Part shown: positions 34,872 to 47,300 of the stretch, piece after piece
How the letters are laid out: every line of letters begins with the position of its first letter
Position numbering within the stretch: the first letter of the stretch is position 1
Origin: Aplysia californica
Taxonomy: Eukaryota; Mollusca; Gastropoda; Aplysiida; Aplysiidae
Assembly (NCBI RefSeq): GCF_000002075.1
Contig: NW_004797468.1
Coordinates: forward strand, 630,992 to 694,991
Direction of reading: 5' to 3'
Length of the DNA stretch: 64,000 nt
Notes under the pieces: model-generated
Told to the model about the DNA's origin: nothing
Databases searched by the model: none
Seen by the model: the letters and a program-made list of their open reading frames with translations, nothing else
Made by a program: the position numbers and the translations under genes

Positions 34872-35344
34872 TTGTGAGGCGTAGTAGGGAAATCAGCTGC
34901 TCATCAAAATAATGAAATCAAAGAAACTAGCATTTTTCTGCTAGTGTTACTGATGTTATTTTGTTTTTGGCTCAACACCTTTGATGTCCATTTAACACAT
35001 TTCTGTTTTGATTAAATTATAAAAGACCATTGACCAACTCGACAACAACAAAAAATGTGCAGTTTCCAAGGACAGTGCAGCTTTGGAAGTCACCAAACTG
35101 TGGCGCCCATTTTCGCTCATTTCACATTTCTGACAGTTCTGACAGCAGGCAACCCGCACCCTCTTCTTCAATCGCGAAACCTCGACTTCTATTCAAGATA
35201 GATGTGTTTTGGGGGTTTTTTCTCCACAAAAAAAAACCAGGGCAAATTATGAATAGGCTTTAACTAAGATTAAGCCGATAACTTCATATGCCGAAAAATT
35301 TACGAGCGCCTGGTATCAGTATCATCATCTAGTGACACAATTGC
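34872..35344 (+). mobile_element. Palindrome-ended element A, copy 8
   Basis: Left attgtgaggcgtagtaggga, right acgagcgcctggtatcag then tagtgacacaatt. Flanked on the right by a LINE-like coding remnant. Confidence 0.75.
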
Positions 35345-35560
35345 CCTTTTATGCCACAAGTGCATGAACAACAAAGCACCACAATATGGTAAAGACCTTA
35401 TTGAGTTATGTTTGTACCATTAAGAAATTTAAGATCTGTAAAGAAGAGTCTCATGAGAGTGCTCACAGTAAAGTCTAACCAGTTTGGTGAAAGAGCTATT
35501 TCTTCCTATGCCCCCAAAATTTTGAATTCCCTCCCAAAAGAAAGGCATATATCATAACAT
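35345..35560 (+). pseudogene. Possible LINE C-terminal remnant
   Basis: Frames read ALLCHKCMNNKAPQYGKDLI and, after stops, NQFGERAISSYAPKILNSLP, similar to the post-RT tail (GdRAFsxAAPkLWNsLP) of CR1/Jockey-type LINEs. The stretch 34583-34871 before the inserted element A may belong to it. Confidence 0.45.
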
Positions 35561-36370
35561 CAGAGAGAGAGAGTTTGAGAAAAGTCTTAGAGCTTTTCTC
35601 CTTATGCGCGATGTGACGTCACGTCGCGGGTAGTCCTTGCCTCTCTAAAATCAACCAAGTAAGATTATGAGGAACCCATCTCCTTACAAGTGACATGACG
35701 TCTAGTCGCACGCTACCGTCGCCTGCGATCGGTTCATGTAGTGATTGAGTCTCGAAGCGTGCGACAGACTGGGGGTGTGACTGGTTTAAAGCATCACATT
35801 TGGTCAAAATACCTAGCCAACGAGTGTCGATCGACACGCAGTGTGTGGTGTGGTGTTGTGTGTGTCTATGTATTGTGTGTGTGTTTGTGTGTAGGATGTT
35901 TATCTTCCATTCAACCCAATGCAAGTTTTGTGAATCTAATTTTGTTGTTTTGTTTTTTCAACGGACAGAAGGAGGAGGAGGAGGAAGACTTACACGGGAT
36001 TGGCCATGTATGGAATAAAATATGTCAGCGGCTCGAGAACTCCCGTTTGATGGATTTTGTACTTCCTTGTCCATCTTGACATTAAAATATGCCTCTATCT
36101 CTCGTCTATGAATTGCCAGTTGTGCGAGGGCTTACCCAGTCGCGCGCGGCTAATCGTCACGTCACGCAAGGAGACACTTTTGTCGCTTTTATTGCACGCG
36201 GCTGAAAATTTTGGTGTGATGTGGTCGCGCATAAGGATACACACCTCGCGACTCATCAATAGCGACTGTTGTGCACGACTAAAATAGGCCTAGAGAGATA
36301 CATTTGTTCAACATTATCCTCTGCCAGTAAATTGTGTACGTGAGAATGTGTGTGTGTGCGTAGTTAAATA
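35561..36370. other. Unassigned sequence upstream of OMA1
   Basis: GT-rich around 35842-35895. Several short frames, none convincing. An OMA1 5' exon could lie here but was not identified. Confidence 0.3.
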
Positions 36371-37214
36371 CAGTGGAACTCGGATTTAACGAGCTCGAAT
36401 TCAACGAGAACTCGGATTCAACGAGATGAAATAGATTCCCCGTTTTTTTTCTTCTTTAAAATCAATAAAAATAACCCGGATTCAACAAACACTTAAATCA
36501 GCGAGCTGGGATTCAACGAGGTCGCTGCCAGGGTGAACAGCCCCCACAGACGTGGCTTCGCTCATTTTTCTCCCAGAACGAACTTTATCTATTCCCGGAA
36601 ACCATCCATTGTTCCTGCATCGTGAACCGTTATTCATTGCACTTACCCGATTACATGCGACCAATCAGCGGCCTTTTTTCATACCAACACATGCGTTGTT
36701 GGCAAGCACATGTGTCTACTCTGGCGTGTGTCGGGGTCGGACTGGCGGCCTGCACACGTGTGACTGTGTGTGCGTGTCGGGGAAGGGAGAGGGGGGGGCA
36801 CTAGCGGTCCGGGCGTTGAACATCACAGATATAAAGGCGTCAGTCTTTTTTCCCCCTCGGCAACTGATCATTATTACAATGATAAGCTAGTCTTGACGTT
36901 GATCTACGTAACGAATTGTGCACTGGTCTGTGGAATCAAAAGTTGCCGTATGCTAGGCTCTGCACATCAACACAACTTTATGGTAGACAATTGAGATGAC
37001 ACAGGCGTGTGCATATGAACGAATTGGTCTTTTTTCTTTTCCACAGCTCATAATATGCAGGCATTTCAGGCACTACTTGTGACTTCTCTTTATACATTAC
37101 TTGCTCAGTGCCTGTAATTATCTACACAAAACCTTGTGTTTGCTATAACGAACACTCGGATTCAACGAGATTTTAGGTCAGGCCCGGCGGTCTCATTGAA
37201 TCCGAGTTCCACTG
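36371..37214. mobile_element. pogo/Tigger-like non-autonomous element, copy 1
   Basis: TA on both sides. Inverted ends cagtggaactcggatttaac and the reverse of ttgaatccgagttccactg. Internal cggattcaacgag motifs repeat near both ends. 844 bp, no transposase frame. TIR wording fits pogo/Tigger of the Tc1/mariner superfamily. Confidence 0.75.
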
Positions 37215-37819
37215 TAAATGGTCTTACAATGTGCATTTTCTTTCCTTTGATTCATTAGTTTGATGATTCTGAAATGTACAGGACTTACAGCCGGATTGAG
37301 CGCTATATAAATTTTCATTATTAATTGGAAATCCACCATTAATATTGTAGGCCTCTATGTTTATTCTGTGAGTTAAACAGAATGAAGTCAATCATTTAGT
37401 CTATAGCTTTTCTCATTCAATTCATAAATTTCAAGTTTGTTTTTTTTCTACTGTACTGTAGCTTCTTGCCCCCCCCCCCCAATCTCTGGATGAATATGAG
37501 GTGAATATAAATCATACTTGATACATTATTATACGATATGAGAATTGCCATCAGAGGGGGTTTTCTGTTCTTTTGTTTTGAAAAATCCCATTAAAAAAAG
37601 TTGCTCTAAAATCAAATATATTTGATATGGCCCTAATTTTGAGTAAAGATCGTCTATTTATACCTTTCTGCATGTCTCGATTATGTTTGATGTCTTGATA
37701 GCCAGATTTTCTTTGTGATAATGAGTATGATTGTTTTCAAGAGGAGGTGATTGATATGCCGTCTTCTCTCTTCTCCATGATTTGTTCATAATTTTAATTA
37801 TAATTTTTTTTTTTTTAGG

Positions 37820-38360
37820 TGATGTGAGAACTCCATGTGTTTGTAATTTTTTTTAAATACTTACTTTTGAGAAAAAGCAACCACTGCTGTACAATGCCTG
37901 TGGGCTCCATGGCAGGGGTGAAGATCTTGACAGCTCCTACTAGAAATGCCATTTTCACGTCATCCAGAGGAGCATGTCAACACACCAGAGGCAAAGTTTC
38001 CGAATTTTGGAACAAGAGATCTGTGATCCCAAAGTCAAGTGACTCTGTGCAGTGTTTGCTCAACAGGCTAACTTCCAACAGTGTGGGGCCTCCTCTATTT
38101 CTCAGGGACTTTCTTTGCCAATGTAAACTATCCCAGTTCTCCCGGAACAAAAGTTTTAGGCCACAGACAAAAAGTAGAAATAGAGTTGGAGAACTTTTGT
38201 GTGGCAGCAGCACAAATGTCGTGAACAGCTTGCCAAAAAGCAAGCCAGTAGGCTGGCAACATGCTCGTCCATTTCACACAAGTCCTCGTCGGCCCATCTC
38301 ACCTATCCTGTTGATGCTTGTAAAACCCTTTGCCAAGCTTGCTGCAGCCTTGACTGGGAG
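37820..38360 (+). CDS. OMA1: OMA1 exon 1 of the coding set: presequence and conserved FHTSPR motif
   Basis: Coding from 37894; ends phase 2 at ggg ag|gtacaa. The T-rich run ending in tag at 37819 looks like an acceptor, so an upstream 5' untranslated exon is likely; it was not found. Ends in ILLMLVKPFAKLAAALTGR, matching human LLLMILKPVQKLFAIIVGR. Confidence 0.85.
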
Positions 38361-41300
38361 GTACAATAGAATAGAATATGTGTGTTACTTTTTGTGATTT
38401 CCTTTTGCTTTTCTTTGATACGGGAGTTCCAATAGCTGATGAGCTTTCTCCATTTTGATTCATTCCAATGAAGAGCAATTTGGTTTACTTGGCGCTTCCT
38501 TTCATTATTGTCGGTCAATGTGTAGAAGTGGAAGATGGTTGGGGGTGTTCGAGGAAGGCTCACTTTTCAATCTTTTACCTGAAGTTTGTGGGTTGGGTTT
38601 TTTTTACTATAGGGCAGGCGGTTTTCAACTGGTAAAGTTTATATATATGAAAGACTCCGAGACTTGTCCCTTGTCCGTAGTGTGTCTGTTTCCGGACTGC
38701 TCTCCATGGCATGTCCTATTTCCTATTTGCACACTCTTCTGTGTGTGTTCGCTTCGGGTGCTGTTTGGTTCTAACTGGTACACCGTTCATTATGATAAAT
38801 GATAATCAATTTTCCCCAAAGCTATAATTGTGAAATTCTATTATCCTGATCTTTGCCTCTCACCCATCTGTTCAGGTTTTCCACGTAGGAGTTACTCTGA
38901 GTTTGCCCCTGCTTCGTTTGCCTTTAACTCTACCAGTGAGAGCTGGATGTTCAAAGCCCTTACTTCTATTCAAGTGTCCCAGGAACTGCATGAATTGTCT
39001 CGTCTGAATTGTTTGGATCAGCGAGCGTGTCCTTGTAGGCTTCTTCAAGTGTCCCAGGAACTGCATGAATTGTCTCGTCTGAATTGTTTGGATCAGCGAG
39101 CGTGTCCTTGTAGGCTTCTTCAAGTGTCCCAGGAACTGCATGAATTGTCTCGTCTGAATTGTTTGGATCAGCGAGCGTGTCCTTGTAGGCTTCTTCAAGT
39201 GTCCCAGAAACTGCATGAATTGTCTCGTCTGAATTGTTTGGATCAGCGAGCGTGTCCTTGTAGGCTTCTTCAAGTGTTGCCGTGATTCTTTTCCTTCCAA
39301 GAAATTCTGAACAGTCCCTTCAAGTCCTGTACAGTGCACAGTTTTCATTCAATACAAAAGACAAATCAATAGACAGAAAATGTTCATTGTGATTGTGAGA
39401 GTATCACACAACACACATCACACACACACATCACACTCACACATCACACACACACATCACACACACACATCACACAACACACATCACACACACATCACAC
39501 ACACATCACACAAACACAAACGTAGACACACACACATTTTCACCACATATTCAAGAACTTAAGCAAAAGAGTTTGTGCAGCACATAAAATAAATGGTGTT
39601 AACTATTACTTGGGTATACAATATTACCTCTGAAGGGAACAAGTGTGCGCGGAACAGGAAGAAAAAAGTGTGCAAAATAGAAAAAAAGGACAGGCCACAG
39701 AGAGCAACCCGAAACTGGACATGTTATGGAGGTCAGACATATTTAGTCGATAAAATTGCTTGGTAAATAACAGTATCTTTTTGTCATCGTTCTTTTAGTT
39801 TGGCTCTTGGTGTAAGGTTCTCAGTTTTCTCCACTTGTCGCCTTGTCATCATATTATGTGCTAGCAGAAGTGTCTGACATCTCTTTAATTTTCATGTGTG
39901 ATAGAAAAGCATAAGATTCACCTGATTTCAAATCAACTACTTTGGGGAATTGCGTAATGATTCTTTTGATTCTCTTTTTGTTCTTCTGTAAAAATCAGTA
40001 TTGATAATACAGTCGAACCTGCCATGACCATTCCCCCCCTTGCGTTTTTTCTATATAATTTAACTGTGTAAAATGGGCACCTGTCCAACGCGGCGGCGGC
40101 CACCATATTTTAACACACAACCCCTGTCACTCCAAACAATAACACTTGTCTTAGACGGCCACCTTAGTGACTCCATAACGTTTTGTCATAAATCATGCAT
40201 TGGCCCCTGGCGTTGTGGGCGAGCCTTCATAATCCATTCACCTGTCCTTGTTGTTAGGTAGTCCCTCCAACCATCATGTTGCGTAGGCCCCTCCCACTGT
40301 TGACCAATAGATAACAAATTTTCCGCTGCTTGTGACAGAAACGTTGCTGGTTCTCCTAGTGGTGGCGACCCATGTGTTTTTTTGTCCTTCTTGTCAGACA
40401 CTTTTGGTTTATTGTCCCCCTTGCACAAAAGCAGAAAATTTAAAAAATAAAATAAAACCCAGGGAAAACAACAACTTTAATGTGGCTACCTTAGGTTGGG
40501 GCCTCAGAAAGGAATGGTTTGTTTTCTTCATCTTGATCAGTCCTGCCTAAGATGGCCACCTGTCTTATACGTTCACTTTTCTCCTTGACAATGGGTGGCC
40601 GTCTTACACAGGTTCGACTGTAGAAGCTAAAGTAACTTGATGTCTCATAATTTCACTACTAAAATGCTGAAAATATTTTCGTTTTTTTCTCTCCTTTCTT
40701 TGCTGATATATGCGCATTTCAATGTACTTCCATTTTATAATATGCTTAGATTTCCTGTACTGTAAAGCATGTATTATAAGTTTCCATAACTTTTTCAGAT
40801 CTGTGCGCAAGTGGTTCAGGGGTTTGGGTCCTGAAGAGCGTGAGAAAGTTTGGGCAGCCATCCGCAGGCGATGGTACATTCCAGCTGGTGGGTCGGTGAT
40901 GCTGACTGGTTCTGGCGTAGTCTACTACTACACTCACATAGAAGAGACGCCTATCACTGGGAGAAAGCGCTTTATCGCCTTCACACACGAGCAGATCCTA
41001 AAAATTTCTGATGAAGAAAAAATCACAGTTAGTACTGTCTTTTTTTTTTCTTACTTTACTAGAGATTGGGGGGGGGGGGGGGGTTGGGGGGATTGTTGGG
41101 CTTTTTTTTGTATCTTCCAAGGCAGACAGAAGTCTTGGTTGTTTTGTTGGTCATGATTTGAATGAAAAAATGCATGGATGATCATTCTGGATGTAAGTCG
41201 CAGTTTTATTGAAGTTGTGCATGACACTGCTTACTTTCTTTTCCCAACCTGGAAACCATCTGAGCTCCAGCAAGTCCTGGTCTTGTTGGGATGCTCAAAC

Positions 41301-44300
41301 CAGTTTTCTTAGTTTGAAATATTTTGTCCTGTTTCACTCTTGAATGTGTAGTCCCTGACATTGTAGTTGTCAGAAAATTAATGTAGAAGATGGGGAATGG
41401 TAATGTAAAGAAGATGGGGAATGGTAATGTAATGTTGTTGTGTTTGGTAATAGATGGTGGCTTGTGACATGGAAATCATTGAAAATAGAGGAAGATATTT
41501 TCTTTTTTATCCGTGCATACACTATTTGAAAAACTTTTCTGTCCATCTACAGCTTCAAGCAGCATACGGTAGCCGCCTGTTCACTGAAAATGATATTGAA
41601 ACATTACGGGTAATTGATGTGATGGGAAGATTGTTGGAGGCCAATCCTGAGATGAGGTCTGGTGTCCCCTTTGACAAGTGGGAGATTTATGTTGTCAACG
41701 ATCCTGTCTGCAATGCTTGTGTTCTGCCAGTAAGTAGACACTACACTTCTTGTTAAAATCAATCTTTTGAGGAATCATTGTTTGGGTAAAATCATTCATG
41801 TTTTATCTTTTACATTTAGAATCTTACTGTGTGGAGAAGTTGTCATGAATGACATTTCTATACTTTTCTTGCACTGTGTGGAGAAGTTGTCATGAATGAC
41901 ATTTCTATTTCTATACTTTTCTTACAATGTTGGTTAATATTTAGAAATCTTTCCTGCTCACTTTTGAGAAACCAGCATTTTGTCCCAATGTGCAAGTTTC
42001 ATGTTTATCGTTTAGAATCTTGCTATGTGGACATTAGTATAGTGCCATAAATAACATTACAGTGGAACCTGTGTAAGACAGAATCGCAAGGGAGCCAGAA
42101 AAAATTCCATCTTAGATCGGGGAATTTAGGGGGAAATGGAGAGGCCGAGTTGGTGGGACCGAGTGTCACTTGTCCGGGGGGCAAGCAGTGGTCAGAACTT
42201 CACACCTCTATAGTGCTTTCCTCTCTAATCATGAATGTCATGCGTCAGTCCTGCGTCAGTTCTGCGTCAGTCCTGCTTATCCATTACCACCAGTGTTTGC
42301 ATTTCATTGGACCACTGGTTGACCTATTAAGAACAGAAATGTTTGAATATTTCCTATGCTTCCACCCTTATCCCTATGCATAATTGTAAAAAGGATAGTC
42401 AACCAATGTCCCTGTGCGATGTAAGCAGCAGGCATTGGTCCAACTAATTTCACACCTCTGGCCTCTGGCTGCCCATGAAATGTTGGTGCCGGAGCACCAG
42501 TCTAGCACTTTCACAGGTGCTGGTGAGATTTCCTATCTGCGCCACCCTGACCATCTACACTGCTAAGGGCTCACATAAATGGGGTAACATCTACCCCCAA
42601 ATTGCACCCCTACTCCCCTTCCTGGCCCCACAGCCTGGCATAAAGGTTAGAGCTGATGGAACCAAACTTGACAGTTTTGCTTCAAATCAGGGTTGAGTGG
42701 GCAAAGCATTTTCCATCTTAGATAGAAGAAAGTTAAAACCCTCGGAAGGGAAGGAATTTTTCTTTCCGTTTCCGCATTCGACAGATTTTTTTAGTTTTTA
42801 AAGTTAAAGCAGCAGTGTGTATTAGATGAGGGAAGATTACTGTAATTGTGTTCCCACTACTTCTTTCAGTCTTTATATATCACCTTTCTATTTTCTTCTC
42901 CATTTCTTTTAAAGCAAATTTACCTTTTCTTTTATTAACTTATCTAAATTGGAAATCAATTTCTATTAGTTTTTAAATTTCTGAACAAGAGCAAGTAACA
43001 GCTCATATCAGTTTTTATTTCATTGAGATTTTAAGAATAGGAAGAATGTAGAAAGTTGGCTAATATCCTTCAACTGTTGGGGAGTGTGGATTGTAACGAC
43101 CACATCATCAGGGCTTTTGTTTAACCTGTCAGTAAAGGGATGAAAGAAGGTGCTGTGATTTCTACTAATTCTACCTCTGTCATTGTTTAGCACAAAATAC
43201 TGATAAAACACATTTACTGCTAAAGCTTTTAAGCTGACTGAGTTCATTAGTTTTATCATTTTTAATGGTTTTAATATCTTATAGTGGTAGGGCAGTCTGA
43301 TTGCATGCATGTGTGATGGAACATTAAACAAATCTCATGACTGATAAAGACCTAGCATTATTGAGAATAGTAAAGGACAGTGGTATCAGAGGAATGAAAA
43401 ACATAGCCAAAAAAAACATGTTCTTTAACTGCAATTTGTTGACTCATCTCTGTCTATAGGGAAACAATAAATTGTGTCACGGCGCGGTGAATTCAGGCTC
43501 TTGTCAATTTTTGGGCATGTTGAGTTATTAGTATCTTTTTAATTCTTGTTCCTTTGTCTTGCTTTGGAGGAAAAAAACTCTTCATTTATCTTGAATACAA
43601 GTGGAGATATTTGTGATTGAAGGGGGTGGGGGTTGCCTTGTTTCAGAGGTCAAATTAATGAGAAAATGGCCGCCAAAGTTGCATTGTTTCTCTATCTTGA
43701 TAGTCAGTGAAAACTGAAAATATACATCTTTTATGCCTTTAATCAACGCTTTTCAGTAAAATCCACACAGAAATGTGTTCTTAAATGGGTATGAAAGGTG
43801 TTGAGCCAAAAAACAAGAATTCGCTAACATTTCCCAAACCTGTGGAAAAATGCCAATGTCTTGACTTTTATTATTTTGATGAGTGCTTGATTTCTCCATG
43901 TTGCCTCACAATTTCTTTTGCATATATTCTATTGTTTTCTACTGTCAACTCATGTATATACCATCATCATCCGGTGCCTTGCCGACTGGCGTGGGCGATC
44001 ATGGACCTCCACTTCCATCTGTCTTTCGATGCAGCAATGGTGTCTGTTGTTCTTGCTGCTCCCAGCCATGTTGTCATCCTGTCCAGTATTTTTTCCCTCT
44101 GTCTGCCTCTGCCTCTCTTTCCATCAAACTTTCCTGTTGTTACAATATTCTCTAATGCTTCTTTCCGCATTGTGTGTCCGAAGAACTTTGCCTGTCGTTT
44201 TCTTATATTCGTGATAAGTTGTTTTCTATAAATTGCTTCAACCAGGACTTCTTCATTTGTTTTTCTAGCTGTCCATGGGATACGTAGCATGCGTCTTGTA

Positions 44301-47300
44301 TATATACATAATGAAAAGGTGGAAATCAAATAGAAAGTTTTTCTTCTGCAGAATGGTTGTGTGTTTGTCTTCAACGGCATGCTGAAGATTGCATCCTCGC
44401 AGGACGAGCTGGCCATTGTGCTGGGCCACGAGGTGGCCCATGCTGTACTGTCGCACGGGGTAAGGCTCACCTCTTTCCTTTGGAAAAATCCTTTGATTAC
44501 TTAATTCATTTGTTCACCCTTCTCATCAAAGTTTGTGTATTTTCATTATTTCAAAAACGAGCCCCTTTGCATTGATGTCTATCCCAGATTTGATAGGAGC
44601 TTACAATACTCTGAGAACAGTTTAGGTTTAACTCTTTTTATCCTGGCCGTACCCCCATGGACTCTGTACCCATCCTGGGGCCGCCGCGCCATAGAAGTTG
44701 GAATTGAGTGTGTGTATTTCAAAGTGCTGTATTTCTTATGTTTACTCTTAGGTTTTAAGGAAATTTGGCAGTTATGTTAGAAATTGAATGTAGTTTTTGT
44801 CCGTTTTTGTAAATGTATGTGGTTAGGAATTACACGAATTGCACCATGTAGATTTTGAGGTGTATTCCACCCTCCAACTTGATCCTGATTGCCACGCCCA
44901 CAAGGTCCCATTGGATTTTATAGATCTACCCCTACCCATCGATACAGCATGAATTCCAGAACTGACCCCTTCACCATGATCGGAATCGCTATTAAAGGAG
45001 TCTAAGTCCTGTTCGTTATCATCCACAACGGAATTTACGGCACTTGATTCAGAGCCACCTTCATCTAATTAGTATCATTCCCCCTCACCACCCAGTGCCT
45101 CTTCAAGATGTACTTTGTTGGTCGTGAACATGCGTTTTCAAGACATCATTCAAGCTTCTACACCCATCAAAAACAAAGAAACCACTGTTCATTGGAAAGT
45201 TTTAGTATTCAGACAGAGCTAGTATCGCCGTATTTGCGTATTTTGGTAATTACAAACAGAATAACTAGCTTCTCTGATGTTACCGTGTAGCTGTTCTGAG
45301 TATACTCGTAGCCCGGACTGGTCCTCGTTATGAGTATACTCGTAGCCCGGACTGGTCCTCGTTCTGAGTATACTCGTAGCCCGGACTGGTCCTCGTTCTG
45401 AGTATACTCGTAGCCCGGACTGGTCCTTGTTCTGAGTATACTCGTAGCCCGGATAAAAAGAGTTAATGTTCTGATGAGGATACTTTCTTTTGCAACACTT
45501 TCTGTACTCATTTCAGGCCCATATAAATTGTGATGTGATGTTCAATGTAGAAAATTAGCTCATAGCTGATGAAAACTTAATATTAATGACCAAACCGAAC
45601 CATTTTGTATTTCTTGTTGACCTGTCAGTAAACTTTGTTCACCCTGAAATGATTTTTTTTTTCTTGTCATCGTAGGTTGAAGAGCTCAGTCTCGGGGCTT
45701 TTGTGGACTACTTTGTCATCTTGTGTCTGGCTGCCATCTGGTGCATTCTGCCTTCAGACGGCATCGCTCTGGTCACTCACTGGTTCTACAATAAAGTCAT
45801 TCAGGTAGGTAGTTGGATCTCCTGATGGGTCAGAGTTGTGGGGAGGGTGGTAGGAAGGTGCCAGTGTTAGAGTTAGGTCCTTCGTCTTTTCTCTCCCACT
45901 GTTGTTTCTGTCTGGTTGTCTTGTTTTTCTTTACCCAAACTAAAACTGAGCGACTGATTTGTTGTGAGTTATGGGTGTCGCTCATGGACCCAGCAGGGAA
46001 CCACTGCCACATTTTTGTCAAGTTTAAAATTAGCTACTCTAACATTGTACCTGAACTGGCTCTTGTTTTATTGAAATATCCTGTCCAGTGGGTTTCCTCC
46101 TGCTCTGGTGCTATTGCATGATGGACATGTCTTATCTGCCACTTATATCTCTCACGGCGCACTGGTGATGGAGTTTTAGTTGCAGCGGGGGGTTCCCCGC
46201 CGAGCGCCTAATCACGTCGGGGTTACAGGAGTCAGCTCCCTGTCACCGCTCTGTCTGGGCTGACTTAATTTTTGGTACTTTCAACATACAGTTTTATGTG
46301 TATCCTTGTATTTATGGTAATTATCATTTCATGTACCTAAAGCACGCTTTTCTGCTCTTTCAACTAAAAATAGAATGGACATTGTGACTTGTCTGGTTAT
46401 TTGGTTAGACGTGCTGAAGTCGGGCATTGCTAAATTGTAACTTTTTTCGGACAACTGTGAATGAAAAAACCCATCTAAATTTTTAAAAACGGCACTACAA
46501 AAACTGTCGAACTTTTGGAACATGAACGACATAACATTGGTGCAGATACTCAGAAAAGATGGTATCTGCGCATATAATAGAAAGCTGTAATTTTGCAACT
46601 TTATCCATCTGGCACACAATTCGCTATAAAGTAATTCCTCGGGTTACAACTTTATGTGTCAAATATAATCATGAATATTTCCCTATTTTCTCCAAAGTTT
46701 ATAAGAATTACCCTGAAATCTCTCTATGAAAAAGTACAAATTGATTTTAGTGCCAGAATACATCTACTACTTAATGCACGAACAGTATCTGTAACACTCC
46801 AGAAATTCCTTACTTTCCTTAAAACGCTAAGTCTAGGTTTTGTAAGTTGACTGAATAACAGAGATGACTTCTCGTAATTGGGTTATAAGAATAATTTCTA
46901 GCTTTCCAGGGACACTGAATCAGCACCAGACTTTTCCAGCTTTTATTTTTGTTTCTATGACCATTTGCTGTAACTGACAATGTGACTGATTTCTTTACAT
47001 TCATAAGTGCACATATTTCTGACACAAAAACTAAGAATGAATGTGTGAACTCTCATTATTTTTATTCCATACAAGAAGTTTATCTCTACCCTTATATCTG
47101 CAAAGTTTTGTGTTAATTAAAAATGACATAATATATCTTTCTTAGTTGTAGGCAGGCTGCCACAGACACAGCATGATTCATGAACAAACGCAGAGTAATT
47201 TTCTCTTGTTTAATGTAAAACAAGAACTAGAGCTGAGTGTCTTGAGTCACAAAACGTGTGTTGTGTGTGCCCAAAGAAAGGTACCAAAAGTCGGATTTTG

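Noticed and set aside
37837-37893. Upstream ATG for OMA1 (19 extra residues)
   Set aside because: The added residues are hydrophobic and low-complexity, unlike a presequence start. The ATG at 37894 has a better context, though the upstream one cannot be excluded.
38830-39348. Opposed 151- and 158-codon frames
   Set aside because: A 75-bp array divisible by 3 keeps both strands open; not evidence of coding.
43967-44470. 167-codon minus frame overlapping OMA1 exon 4
   Set aside because: A LINE fragment whose frame runs by chance into the antisense of a real exon.
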